A stretch of DNA of 64,000 bases from Anaeromyxobacter dehalogenans 2CP-C (GTDB lineage: Bacteria; Myxococcota; Myxococcia; Myxococcales; Anaeromyxobacteraceae): assembly GCF_000013385.1 (NCBI RefSeq), contig NC_007760.1, positions 2,419,001 through 2,483,000 on the forward strand, written 5' to 3'. Shown one piece after another: positions 34,311 through 42,941 of the stretch. A program made the position numbers and the translations under genes. The notes beneath the pieces are model-generated. The model was not told where the DNA came from. It searched no databases and saw only the letters and a list, made by a program, of their open reading frames with translations. Within the stretch, counting starts at the first letter, position 1. Each line of letters starts with the position of its first letter.

Positions 34311-34960
34311 GCGGCGCGGTCCTCCGGCGGCCGCCACGGCCGCGGGCCGCGCATCATACGCCCGGGCGCGCCGGCGCGCAGCGGTGGCCGCCTCGGCGGG
34401 CTCCGGGTTCGCGCATCCGCCTCCAGCGGGCCCTGTCCTGGAGCGGGCCGCCAGGTCGGCGGTCCGGGCATTCGCGGCGGTGCTCGCTCCGCAAGGCCCG
34501 GGACGTGGATGGGAAGCGTGGCAGGGAACGTGGCAGATCTTCTCCCCGACCCCCCAGCAACCCTCGAAGCCGCCAGTACGCCCACCCCGTCCGCCAAGCG
34601 GACGCCCTCGCCCGCGACCGCGACTGTCGGCGCAGGCGCAGCCCGCGACGACCACCTCTCGCGCGCGTATCCAGCCGGCGTGCGCGGCGAGCATGTCTGA
34701 GGCCGCGCGCCGCGAAGCGATACGCGCGGCCGAGTTTGCGAGCCGCGCCCAAGTACGTCGAGCGCGATCCGCGCGCGTCCTACGACCGAAGGCCCGCGCC
34801 GAGCATTCCTTCTCCACGTCGCGCGAGCGGGCGAGGGCGGGAGCGCCCACGAGGACCCGCGCCCACGGACACCCGGCTTCGAGAGGACGCGAGCCCCCGC
34901 TCACCCTTCGACACAGGCTCAGGGTGAGCGGATCGTCAGACTACTCCCGGGTCCGCTGAC
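34311..34960. other. 650-bp region without a recognised gene
   Basis: The six frames hold only Arg/Ala-rich ORFs without family features, typical shadow or non-coding sequence. The segment is somewhat lower in G+C bias than neighbours in its central part. It ends in a hairpin at 34898-34930. A minus-strand motif around 34505-34580 encodes GVGEKICHVPCHASHP, which I could not place; it may be a decayed gene. Confidence 0.5.
34898..34930. repeat. REP-like palindrome
   Basis: cgctcaccct (34898-34907) and agggtgagcg (34921-34930) are perfect 10-bp complements around a 13-base loop, ttcgacacaggctc. The sequence closely resembles the TTCGACAGGCTCAGGGTGAGC palindromes common in intergenic DNA of many proteobacteria. 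It is the only copy in this window, and it differs from the CCGACCCAGAGTC repeat. Confidence 0.75.
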
Positions 34961-35677
34961 TCACGCCGTATCGCGCAGGTACTCGCGGATGAGCTCGTCC
35001 ACGACCTCGGCGCGCCGCCCGGCGTCGAGGACGATGACCGGCGCGACCGGATGCGGCGTGCCCTCGCGCGCGAAGTCCGTGAGGACCGCGAACGCGCGCC
35101 GCCAGCCCTCCGGATCGGCGGTCGGCCGCGCGACCGTGACGGTGCCCGCGGCCAGCAGCGCGAGCACCGCGTCCGCGCCGGACTGCGAGCAGGCGATGAG
35201 GCCCAGCGGATCGCCGCGGCGCACGCGCCGCAGCACCGCCGTCTCCGCCTCGCCCAGCGCGACGCCCGGCGGGGCGCCGAGCTGGAGCTGGACCGCGCCG
35301 AGCGCGCCCAGCCGCCCGCCGCGCCGCAGCACCGTCCGGAGCCGCTCCGCCAGCAGGCCGTCCAGCCACGCGCCGTGCCCCGCCTCCGGCGCCGGCCCGC
35401 CGCGGACGTCGCCCGCGAACGCCACGCCGATCTCGAGCGGCGCGGTCCGCCGGGCCCACACCACCTGGCCCACCGCGAGGAGCGGCGCGGCCCCCGTCTC
35501 GATGGCGATCTGCACCAGCGCGCCCGGGCTCACCGGCCGCCGCGCCGTCAGGCGGCAGCCGCGGGCGGCGATGTCGAGCGTCTCGCCCGTCCACTCCGCC
35601 AGCTTCTCGGTGACGACCACCCGGCAGGCGAGCGGGATCCGCGCCAGCCGGCGACGCTCGTCGTTGCCCGATGCCAT
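34961..35677 (-). CDS. PilZ-domain protein
   Basis: The first 100 residues of this 238-residue protein have the PilZ pattern: RRRLARIPLACRVVV, with the RxxxR-like motif, and TLDIAARGCRLTA, matching D/NxSxxG with Ala for Ser. PilZ domains bind c-di-GMP and regulate motility, polysaccharide or development. The C-terminal half (about 110-238) is a second domain of unknown function (LDGLLAERLRTVLRRG...IVLDAGRRAEVVDELIREYLRDTA). The degenerate D/N-x-S motif makes c-di-GMP binding uncertain. Confidence 0.78.
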   Translation of the reverse strand: MASGNDERRRLARIPLACRVVVTEKLAEWTGETLDIAARGCRLTARRPVSPGALVQIAIETGAAPLLAVGQVVWARRTAPLEIGVAFAGDVRGGPAPEAGHGAWLDGLLAERLRTVLRRGGRLGALGAVQLQLGAPPGVALGEAETAVLRRVRRGDPLGLIACSQSGADAVLALLAAGTVTVARPTADPEGWRRAFAVLTDFAREGTPHPVAPVIVLDAGRRAEVVDELIREYLRDTA

Positions 35678-35862
35678 CCCGCCTCCTCGCGCCCGGCGCC
35701 GCCCCTCCGGCGCTCGCCCCAGTTGCTCAGCTTCCCGGGCGGCGCGGCATCGAGCGGTGAGGTGTCACCGGATCGCGGCGGTGGGACCGTGTCGGGCGCG
35801 CGGCGCGGCAGCCCCACGTGCCGGGGCGCCTCGCCACGCCGCCGGGGCGCGACGCCCCGGGA

Positions 35863-36636
35863 TCAGCCCCGCGCGAAGAACGCGGCCGCCATGGCGAGGC
35901 CCGTGGCGACGATGCCGCGGCGGAGCCACGCCCCGGGGATGTGCCGCGCGACGCGCGCGCCCAGGTAGCCGCCCGCCGTCGCGCCCGCGGTCATGAGCGC
36001 CGCCTCCGGCCAGCGGACGAGACCGCCCGCCGCGTAGAGCGCCACCGCGATCGCGGCGAGCGCGGCCGAGAGCAGGTTCTTCAGGCCGTTCATCGCGTTG
36101 AGATCGGTCTGGCCCAGGAGCGCGAACAGGGCCAGCAGGAGCACGCCCAGGCCGCCGTTGAAGTAGCCCCCGTAGGCGCTCACCGCGAGCACGCCCGCCG
36201 CCGCCCAGCGGGCCGGCGATCCCGCCGCGTCCTGCGCCGCGTGCGCCGCCTCGCCGCGCGCCGCCCGGAGCAGGCGCGGCGCGAGCGCGAACAGCGCCGT
36301 CGCCGCGAGCAAGAGCCACGGGACGAGGCGCCGGAAGGCCGGCGCCGGCGTGAGCAGCAGCAGGGCCGCGCCGGCCGCGCCGCCTGCGAGGCCGAGCAGC
36401 AGCAGCGCGCGCAGCGACAGGCCCGGCGGCGGCCGGATGTCCTCGCGGAAGCCCCAGGTGCCCGACAGGTAGCCCGGCAGCAGCGCCACCGTGCCGGTCG
36501 CGTTCGCGACGATGGGCGAGGCGCCCACCACCACCAGCGCCGGGAGGGTGAGGAAGCTCCCCCCGCCCGCCACCGCGTTGAGGGCGCCCGCCCCGAAGGC
36601 CGCGGCCGAGAGCAACGCCGCCTCCGCGAGGCTCAC
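35863..36636 (-). CDS. TSUP/TauE-SafE family membrane transporter
   Basis: The 257-residue protein has eight or so hydrophobic helices and the TauE/SafE signature: FGAGALNAVAGGGSFLTLPALVVVGASPIVANATGTVALLPG near the N-terminus and YGGYFNGGLGVLLLALFALLGQTDLNAMNGLKNLLSAAL at the start of the second half, an internal duplication typical of the family. Such proteins export sulfite, sulfoacetate or related anions; the substrate is not readable here. It is monocistronic and divergent from the liv operon. Confidence 0.85.
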   Translation of the reverse strand: MSLAEAALLSAAAFGAGALNAVAGGGSFLTLPALVVVGASPIVANATGTVALLPGYLSGTWGFREDIRPPPGLSLRALLLLGLAGGAAGAALLLLTPAPAFRRLVPWLLLAATALFALAPRLLRAARGEAAHAAQDAAGSPARWAAAGVLAVSAYGGYFNGGLGVLLLALFALLGQTDLNAMNGLKNLLSAALAAIAVALYAAGGLVRWPEAALMTAGATAGGYLGARVARHIPGAWLRRGIVATGLAMAAAFFARG

Positions 36637-36941
36637 CGCCCCACCTCGGCGCGACCCCGCGCAGGCCGGACGCGCACGGATGGCGCGCCCCGGCCCGCGG
36701 TCGATTCACCCAGCGTCCGGGCTCGCCCCGCGGCTTGCCCCTCCGAGTCGGGGACGTATCCCGTTGACCTCAAAAGCATTCTCTCGCTCCGTCCGACCCG
36801 GAGTCCGGCGGGTTCGGCTCGACCGGCCCCAGCAGGGTGACTGATTCGTCGTGCTAGCGTATCTCGCCCGCGCTTATTTTGCGTGTCCCGCAAGGTATTT
36901 TTTGCGTTTCACTCCGCGTCACCACCCACGGAGCACCATCC
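36637..36941. other. 305-bp gap with AT-rich direct repeats upstream of the liv-type operon
   Basis: This divergent gap contains TTGACC at about 36769. It also has an unusually AT-rich stretch at 36874-36907, where tattttgcgt (36875-36884) recurs as tattttttgcgt (36896-36907). The repeats sit 35-65 bp upstream of the livJ-like start and are plausible operator or promoter-discriminator sequence. A decayed repeat-like segment at 36797-36815 (gacccggagtcc) matches the dispersed core only partly. Confidence 0.45.
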
Positions 36942-38174
36942 ATGACCAAGCTGTTGGGTACCCTGCTTCTCTGTGCACTTGCCCTGCCCGCCCGGGCAGC
37001 CGACACCGTCAAGATCGCCGTCACCGGGCCGTTCAGCGGCGGGTCCGCGCCGATGGGCTCCTCGATGCGGGACGGCGCCAAGCTCGCCATCGCCGAGATC
37101 AACGCGGCCGGCGGCATCCAGGTCGGCGCCCGCAAGCTGAAGATCGAGGTCGTCGAGCGCGACGACGAGGCCAAGAACGAGCGCGGCGCGCTCATCGGCC
37201 AGGAGCTGGCCTCGATGGCCGACCTCGCCGGCGTGATCGGCTCGGTCAACACCGGCGTGGTGATGGCCGGCGACAAGCACCTCCAGGAGAAGGGCATCAC
37301 CAAGATCATCACGCCCGCCGCCGGCTCGGCCTCGATGACCCAGTGGGCCAAGGGCGCCGAGGGGCCGAAGACGCTCTCCATCTTCCGCTTCGCCGCGCAC
37401 GACGGCATCCAGGCCGCCATGGTGGTCGAGGAGGCGATCAACCGGAAGCTCACCAAGGTCGCGCTCCTGCACGACTCGACGAACTACGGCGTGTCCGGCC
37501 GCGACGACCTGCTCCGGCAGATCAAGCTGCAGGGCGACAAGCTCCAGGTGATCGCCACCGAGAAGTTCAACATCGGCGACAAGGACATGACCGCGCAGCT
37601 GCTCCGGGCCAAGGCCGGCGGCGCGCAGGCGATCCTGATCTGGGGCATCGGGCCGGAGCTGGCCGTGGCCGCGAACGGCATGGCCAAGCTGAACATCAAG
37701 GCGCCGCTCATCGGCGGCTGGACGCTGTCGATGTCCAACTACATCGACAACGCCGGCAAGAACGGCAACGGCACGCTCATGCCGCAGACGTTCATCGAGG
37801 AGCCGGTCACGCCGAAGGCGAAGGCGTTCATCGACGCGTACCACAAGGCGTACGGCGTGACCCGCATCCCGTCGCCCGTCTCCGCCGCGCAGGGCTACGA
37901 CGCCGTGTACCTGTTCGCCGCCGCGGTGAAGCAGGCCGGCACCACCGACACCCGCAAGATCACCGAGGCGCTCGAGGATCTGAAGGAGCCGGTGCAGGGC
38001 GTGATCGCGACCTGGGTCCACCCGTACAAGAAGTGGGACCCGTCGAACGTCGAGACGCACGAGGCGTTCCGCCGCGAGCAGGTGGTGATGGGCATGGTCA
38101 AGGACGGGCGCGTCGTGTTCGCGAACGAGTCCGATCGCGCCCGCCTCGCGAAGGGCGCCCAGAACAAGATGTAG
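36942..38174 (+). CDS. Branched-chain amino-acid-type ABC transporter substrate-binding protein
   Basis: The 410-residue protein begins with a Sec signal (MTKLLGTLLLCALALPARAA, about 1-20) and continues as a Leu/Ile/Val-binding-type periplasmic protein: VKIAVTGPFSGGSAPMGSSMRDGAKLAIAEINAAGGIQVGARKLKIEVVERDDEA, then VIGSVNTGVVMAGDKHLQEKGITKIITPAAGS. It delivers an amino acid or related ligand to the permeases encoded next. Many paralogues bind other small molecules, so the ligand is not assigned. The ATG at 36942 is preferred to an upstream in-frame start because it opens the signal peptide. Confidence 0.9.
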   Translation: MTKLLGTLLLCALALPARAADTVKIAVTGPFSGGSAPMGSSMRDGAKLAIAEINAAGGIQVGARKLKIEVVERDDEAKNERGALIGQELASMADLAGVIGSVNTGVVMAGDKHLQEKGITKIITPAAGSASMTQWAKGAEGPKTLSIFRFAAHDGIQAAMVVEEAINRKLTKVALLHDSTNYGVSGRDDLLRQIKLQGDKLQVIATEKFNIGDKDMTAQLLRAKAGGAQAILIWGIGPELAVAANGMAKLNIKAPLIGGWTLSMSNYIDNAGKNGNGTLMPQTFIEEPVTPKAKAFIDAYHKAYGVTRIPSPVSAAQGYDAVYLFAAAVKQAGTTDTRKITEALEDLKEPVQGVIATWVHPYKKWDPSNVETHEAFRREQVVMGMVKDGRVVFANESDRARLAKGAQNKM

Positions 38175-38183
38175 CCGGGCGGC

Positions 38184-38214
38184 GCGCGGGGAGGAGCTCC
38201 CCTCCTCCCCGCGC
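38184..38214 (+). terminator. Intercistronic hairpin between the binding-protein and permease genes
   Basis: gcgcggggaggag (38184-38196) and ctcctccccgcgc (38202-38214) are perfect 13-bp complements with a 5-base loop (ctccc). It lies 9 bp after the binding-protein stop and 41 bp before livH. Such structures commonly stabilise the upstream message or attenuate transcription, giving more binding protein than permease. Confidence 0.7.
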
Positions 38215-38255
38215 CCGCAGGCCTCTCCCCCCGCCACCCCGAGGACCACCCCCGC

Positions 38256-39134
38256 GTGCCAGCGTCGATCATCGCGCAGATGGCCGTCAGCGGAGCGTTG
38301 ATGGGGCTCGTCTACGCCCTCATCGCCTACGGCTTCCAGCTCACCTACGCCACCAGCAAGAGCCTGAACTTCGGCCAGGGCGAGCTGGTGATGGTGTCCG
38401 CCTTCTTCAGCCTGACGCTGCTCGACCTGGGCGTGCCCTACTGGCTCATGGTGCCGGGCGGGCTCGTCTTCGGGGCGCTGCTCGGCCTCGCGGTGGAGCG
38501 CGCCGGCGTGCGGCTCGCGCTGGAGCAGAAGAGCGAGGGCTGGATCCTCCTCACCATCATCCTCGGGCTGTTCCTGTTCTCCGCGGCGGAGAACGTGTGG
38601 GGCCGCGACGACCGGCCCTTCCCCACGCCCATCTCCTCCGATCCGATCCACGTCCTCGGCGTGGACGTGACCCCGCTCGAGCTGTCCGTCGCGGTGGGCG
38701 TCATCGCGGTGATGGCGCTCATCGAGGTGTTCAAGCGGCGCACCCTGCTCGGCAAGGCGTTCGAGGCGGTGTCCGCCGATCGCGACGCGGGCGAGCTGAT
38801 GGGCATCTCCGCCACGCGCACCGTGATGCTCTCCTACGCGCTGTCCGGCACGGTCGCGGCGCTCGCCGGCATCCTGGTCTCGCCCATCACCACGGTGGGG
38901 CCGACCATGGCGTCCGCGCTGGTGCTGAAGGCGTTCTCGGTGGCGGTGGTGGCCGGGCTCGACTCCGGCTTCGGCGTGGTGCTCATCGGCCTGCTGCTCG
39001 GCGCGCTGGAGAGCCTGGCGAGCTTCTACGTGGGCAGCGGCTGGCGCGAGGCGCCGGGGCTCGTCCTCCTCATCCTGGCCCTGGCCGTGCGCCCGACCGG
39101 CGTGTTCGGCAAGGCCGCCATCCGCAAGGTCTGA
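38256..39134 (+). CDS. Branched-chain amino-acid ABC transporter permease (LivH-like)
   Basis: The 292-residue membrane protein has about eight helices and the LivH family opening MAVSGALMGLVYALIAYGFQLTYATSKSLNFGQGELVMVSAFF, plus the EAA-like cytoplasmic loop TLLGKAFEAVSADRDAGELMGISATRTVMLSYALSGTVAALAGILV. The start is GTG at 38256. With the fused LivM-LivG and LivF products it forms the translocation complex. The spacing to the next gene is 14 bp. Confidence 0.92.
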   Translation: MPASIIAQMAVSGALMGLVYALIAYGFQLTYATSKSLNFGQGELVMVSAFFSLTLLDLGVPYWLMVPGGLVFGALLGLAVERAGVRLALEQKSEGWILLTIILGLFLFSAAENVWGRDDRPFPTPISSDPIHVLGVDVTPLELSVAVGVIAVMALIEVFKRRTLLGKAFEAVSADRDAGELMGISATRTVMLSYALSGTVAALAGILVSPITTVGPTMASALVLKAFSVAVVAGLDSGFGVVLIGLLLGALESLASFYVGSGWREAPGLVLLILALAVRPTGVFGKAAIRKV

Positions 39135-39148
39135 CCGGAGCCGCCCCC

Positions 39149-41107
39149 ATGCTGAGACGACTGCTCCTGGTCCGCGGCGCCGAGGTGGTGCTGTTCGCGC
39201 TGCTCGCCGCGGTCCCGCTCGCCGTCCACAACCCGTACGCGCTCGGCCTGCTCACGCTGCTCGCCATCTACGGCATCCTGCTCATCGGCCTCGACGTCAC
39301 CGTCGGCTACCTGGGCCAGGTCAACCTGGCGCACGCCGCGTTCCTGGGGCTGGGCGCCTACACCGCCGGCATCGCGGTGACGAAGCTCGGCCTCGGGCTC
39401 GTGCCGGTGCTGCTCCTCGCGCCCACCGTCGCGTTCGTGATCGGCGCGCTCCTCGCGCTCCCCTCGCTGCGCCTGGAGGGGCCGCAGTTCGCGCTCGCCA
39501 CCCTCAGCTTCCTGGCGCTCACCACCACCGCGCTGAACGAGCTGGAGTGGCTGACCGCCGGCGCGCAGGGCCTGAGCCTGGATCGCCCGCCGCTCCTCGG
39601 CCACGAGCTCAGCCCGCGCGACTTCTACTGGCTGTGCATGCTGCTGCTCGCCTGCGTCTGGGTGGCCATGCGCAACCTGCTCTCCTCGCAGTGGGGCCGC
39701 GCCTTCGAGGCGCTCCGCGACAGCCCCATCGCCACCGACGCCATGGGCGTCGGCACCTACCGCCACAAGGTGGCCGCGTTCGCGTTCGGCTCCGGCCTGG
39801 GCGGCCTGGCCGGCGCGCTCTACGCGTTCAACTTCGAGTACCTGCAGCCGCAGTCGTTCGTGTACGAGCTCACCATCACGCTGCTGCTCGGCGTGGTGCT
39901 GGGCGGGCGCAAGAGCCTGTGGGGCGCGTTCGTGGGCGCGACGCTGGTGGCGCTGCTCCCGAACCTGCTCTCCAACCGCGTCCTGTTCCAGGTGTTCTCG
40001 GGCCTCGGCCTGGCGGTGGCGCTCGCGGCCGGCGCCCGCGGCCTGGCCCGCCGCACGATGCGGCCGTTCCAGGCCATCGCCCCGGCGGTCGCCACCGGCG
40101 CGCTGGTGGTGGGCGGCATGCTGGTGGAGAACACCGAGGACTGGCGCAAGGCGATCTTCGCGCTGATGCTGTTCGCGGTGGTGGTGGGCCTGCCCGAGGG
40201 GCTGATGGGCTTCGCCGGCAAGTTCCTGGCGCGCCTGTTCCGCGTGGCGCCGCCGCCCCTCCCCGCCCCCGCCCCGCTCGATCACGTGCTCCCACCGCGC
40301 ACCGCCGACGGCGCCGCCATCCTCGAGCTGCGCGACCTGAAGCGCCACTTCGGCGGCGTGAAGGCGGTGGACGGGGTGAGCCTCACGGTGCGCGCCGGCG
40401 CGGTGCACGGCCTCATCGGCCCGAACGGCTCGGGCAAGAGCACGCTCGTGAACGTGGTCTCCGGGCTGTACACGCCCAGCTCCGGCGAGATGGCGCTGCG
40501 CGGGAAGCCGCTCCCGGCGGGCAGCCTGTTCCACACCGCCCGCACCGGCCTCGCCCGCACCTTCCAGAACCTGCAGCTCTTCGTCGGCCTCACCGCGCTC
40601 GAGAACGTGATGGTGGCGCTCCAGGGCGTGTACCGCGCGCCGCTCCCGCTCGTCCTGCTCGGCCTCGGCCGCGCCGAGGAGCGCCGGGCGCAGGCCGACG
40701 CGCTCGCGCTGCTCGAGTTCGTGGGGCTGGCCGACCAGGCGCGCACGCCGGCGAGGGACCTCACCTACGGCGCGCAGCGCTTCCTGGAGATCGCCCGGGC
40801 CCTGGCGCGGCGCCCCGAGGTGCTCATCCTCGACGAGCCGGCCGCCGGCCTGGCCCACCCCGACGTGGTGAAGCAGGTGGAGCTGATCCGGCGGATCCAC
40901 CAGCGCGGCGTCACCGTGGTGCTCATCGAGCACCACATGGACGTGGTCACCTCGCTCTGCAGCACGGTGACCGCGCTCGACGGCGGCAGGCTCATCGCCG
41001 AGGGCACGCCGGACGAGGTGAAGCGCAACCCCAGGGTGGTCGAGGCCTACCTCGGCAACGTGGCGCCCGACCCGGCGCCGCAGCCCGCCGCCGGCGCGCC
41101 GGCCTGA
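39149..41107 (+). CDS. Fused LivM permease and LivG ATPase
   Basis: Residues about 1-375 are a LivM-type permease: TVGYLGQVNLAHAAFLGLGAYTAG and the EAA-loop WGRAFEALRDSPIATDAMGVGTYRHKVAAFAFGSGLGGLAGALYAF. After a Pro-rich linker (PPPLPAPAPLDHVLPP, about 368-385) comes a LivG ABC domain: Walker A GPNGSGKST, signature region LTYGAQRFLEIARAL, Walker B VLILDEPAAGL and a final IEHHMDVV switch. The fusion joins one permease and one ATPase of the heteromeric importer into a 652-residue chain. There is no stop or frameshift between them, so it is a genuine fusion. Confidence 0.92.
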   Translation: MLRRLLLVRGAEVVLFALLAAVPLAVHNPYALGLLTLLAIYGILLIGLDVTVGYLGQVNLAHAAFLGLGAYTAGIAVTKLGLGLVPVLLLAPTVAFVIGALLALPSLRLEGPQFALATLSFLALTTTALNELEWLTAGAQGLSLDRPPLLGHELSPRDFYWLCMLLLACVWVAMRNLLSSQWGRAFEALRDSPIATDAMGVGTYRHKVAAFAFGSGLGGLAGALYAFNFEYLQPQSFVYELTITLLLGVVLGGRKSLWGAFVGATLVALLPNLLSNRVLFQVFSGLGLAVALAAGARGLARRTMRPFQAIAPAVATGALVVGGMLVENTEDWRKAIFALMLFAVVVGLPEGLMGFAGKFLARLFRVAPPPLPAPAPLDHVLPPRTADGAAILELRDLKRHFGGVKAVDGVSLTVRAGAVHGLIGPNGSGKSTLVNVVSGLYTPSSGEMALRGKPLPAGSLFHTARTGLARTFQNLQLFVGLTALENVMVALQGVYRAPLPLVLLGLGRAEERRAQADALALLEFVGLADQARTPARDLTYGAQRFLEIARALARRPEVLILDEPAAGLAHPDVVKQVELIRRIHQRGVTVVLIEHHMDVVTSLCSTVTALDGGRLIAEGTPDEVKRNPRVVEAYLGNVAPDPAPQPAAGAPA

Positions 41108-41119
41108 GACGGAGCCCAG

Positions 41120-41836
41120 ATGCTGGTCGTCGAGGATCTCTACGCAGGATACGGGCTGAGCGAGGTGCTGGTGGGGACCTCGCTCGAGGTGAAGGCCGGC
41201 TCGGTGGTCGCGCTCATCGGCGCGAACGGCGCCGGCAAGACCACCACCATGCGGGCGGTGTCCGGGCTGCTCCGGCCCGCGCGCGGGCGCGTGCTGCTCG
41301 ACGGCGCGCCGGTGCAGGGGCAGGCGGCCTCGCGGATCGCGCGGCTCGGCCTCGCCCACGCGCCGGAGGGGCGCAAGGTGTTCGGCCCGCTGCCCGTGGA
41401 GGACAACCTGCTGCTCGGCGCCTACCGCCGGCTGCCCCGCTTCTTCGGGTTCCACCGCCGGGCCGCGGCCGACCTGGAGCACGTCTACGAGCTGTTCCCG
41501 CGCCTGAAGGAGCGGCGCCGGCAGGCCGCCGGCACGCTCTCCGGCGGCGAGCAGCAGATGCTCGCCATCGGCCGCGCGCTCATGGCCCGGCCGAAGGTGA
41601 TGCTGCTCGACGAGCCGTCGATGGGGCTCGCGCCGGTGATCGTCCAGGAGGTCTTCCGGACCATCCGCCGCCTCAAGGCCGAGGGCATGACCATGCTGCT
41701 CGTGGAGCAGTTCGCGAAGACCGCGCTCGAGGTGGCCGACTACGCGTACGTGATGGAGCGCGGCCGGATCGCCATCGAGGGGACGCCCGCCGAGCTCGCC
41801 CGCGACGAGCGCGTGCTCGCGGCCTACCTCGGGTGA
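41120..41836 (+). CDS. Branched-chain amino-acid ABC transporter ATPase (LivF-like)
   Basis: The 238-residue ABC ATPase has Walker A GANGAGKTT at about 35-43, signature LSGGEQQMLAIGRALM, Walker B VMLLDEPSMGLAP and a switch His-equivalent region LLVEQFAKTALEVADYAYVMERGRIAIEGTP, typical of LivF. It pairs with the ATPase half of the preceding fusion. Its stop codon overlaps the next gene start as GTGA. Confidence 0.93.
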   Translation: MLVVEDLYAGYGLSEVLVGTSLEVKAGSVVALIGANGAGKTTTMRAVSGLLRPARGRVLLDGAPVQGQAASRIARLGLAHAPEGRKVFGPLPVEDNLLLGAYRRLPRFFGFHRRAAADLEHVYELFPRLKERRRQAAGTLSGGEQQMLAIGRALMARPKVMLLDEPSMGLAPVIVQEVFRTIRRLKAEGMTMLLVEQFAKTALEVADYAYVMERGRIAIEGTPAELARDERVLAAYLG

Positions 41837-42777
41837 GCGCGCCCCCCGCGGCGGCCGCCGCCGGTCCGCGGGCGCGCGGCACGGCCGCCGCGTACCTGTT
41901 CCTCGCGCTCGCGGCCGCGTTCTGGTCCGGCAACTTCGTGGTGGGCCGGGCCGTCCACGGCCGCGTGCCGCCCGTCGGGCTCGCGTTCTGGCGCTGGGCG
42001 GTGGCGCTCGCGCTGCTCCTCCCGCTGGCGCGCCGCCCGCTCGCGGCGCAGTGGCGCACGATCCTCCGCGCGTGGCGGATCGTGATCCCGCTCGGCGTCC
42101 TGGGCGTCGGCAACTTCAACCTGTTCGTCTACCTCGGCCTCACCCGCACCACCGCCACCAGCGCGCTCCTGCTCCAGTCGGCCTGCCCCGCGTTCATCGC
42201 GGCGCTGTCGCCGCTCCTCGGCGGCGGCCGCCCCGGGCGGCGGCAGCTCGCGGGCATCGCGGTCTCGCTCGCCGGCGTGCTGGTCATCCTGGGCCGCGGC
42301 ACGCTCTCGGCGCTGGCCGGCCTCGCGTTCGGCCCGGGCGACCTGTGGGTGCTCGCCGCGGTGCTGAGCTGGGCGCTCTACACGCTGCTCCTCGCGCGCC
42401 GGCCGGCCGGGGTGGACCCGGTGGCGCTGCTCGCGGCGCTGGTGGCGGTGGGCGTCGCCTGGATCGCGCCGTTCTACGCCTGGGAGCTGGCCTCGGGGGC
42501 GCGGATGGCGCTCGACGGCGTGACCGCGGCGAGCGTGGCGTACGTGGCGGTGTTCGCCTCGGTGCTGGCGTACCGGCTCTGGAACGAAGGGGTGGCCCGC
42601 GTCGGCGCGAACCGGGCCGGCCCGTTCATCCACCTCATGCCGGCGTTCGGCTCGCTGCTCGCGGTGGCGCTGCTCGGCGAGGCGTTCCGGCCCTTCCACC
42701 TGGCCGGCCTGGCGCTGGTGCTCGGGGGCGTGACGCTCGCCGGGACCTCCGGGCGCCGCGGGCGCGCCGCGGCCTGA
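41833..42777 (+). CDS. EamA/DMT-family transporter
   Basis: The 314-residue protein has ten helices in two EamA repeats: YLFLALAAAFWSGNFVVGRAVHGRVPPVGLAFWRWAVALALLLPLA opens the first, and FGPGDLWVLAAVLSWALYTLLLARR opens the second. The drug/metabolite superfamily exports amino acids or other small solutes. Its start at GTG 41833 overlaps the LivF stop, so it is co-translated with the importer operon; an export partner to the uptake system is plausible, but the substrate is unknown. Confidence 0.87.
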   Translation: MSAPPAAAAAGPRARGTAAAYLFLALAAAFWSGNFVVGRAVHGRVPPVGLAFWRWAVALALLLPLARRPLAAQWRTILRAWRIVIPLGVLGVGNFNLFVYLGLTRTTATSALLLQSACPAFIAALSPLLGGGRPGRRQLAGIAVSLAGVLVILGRGTLSALAGLAFGPGDLWVLAAVLSWALYTLLLARRPAGVDPVALLAALVAVGVAWIAPFYAWELASGARMALDGVTAASVAYVAVFASVLAYRLWNEGVARVGANRAGPFIHLMPAFGSLLAVALLGEAFRPFHLAGLALVLGGVTLAGTSGRRGRAAA

Positions 42778-42817
42778 TCGCAGCCCGCGGAGCCTCCCCG
42801 GCCCAGGGCCGGCCCGC

Positions 42818-42839
42818 CCGGCCGCCCGCCGGCGGCCGG
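42818..42839 (+). terminator. GC-rich hairpin after the transporter operon
   Basis: ccggccgcc (42818-42826) and ggcggccgg (42831-42839) form a perfect 9-bp stem with a 4-base loop, 41 bp after the DMT stop and 103 bp before yebC. No U tract follows, so termination strength is uncertain. Confidence 0.5.
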
Positions 42840-42941
42840 GACACGGCTGCGGGAAGGTGTTGCGTCCGGGGCCGCGGGTGAGATATCCGCCGGGCGCGGG
42901 GGCGACGGGCTGGACGCCGGTCCCCGGAGCGAGGACAGCCC

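Noticed and set aside
34505-34700. A gene in the 650-bp gap before mqnD
   Set aside because: All open frames are Arg/Ala-rich without a ribosome binding site or motif; a short GVGEKICHVPCHASHP segment is not enough for a gene call.
36797-36815. A further copy of the dispersed repeat before the liv operon (gacccggagtcc)
   Set aside because: It differs in the central bases (cgg for cag) and lacks the gtcattt tail, so chance similarity is likelier.
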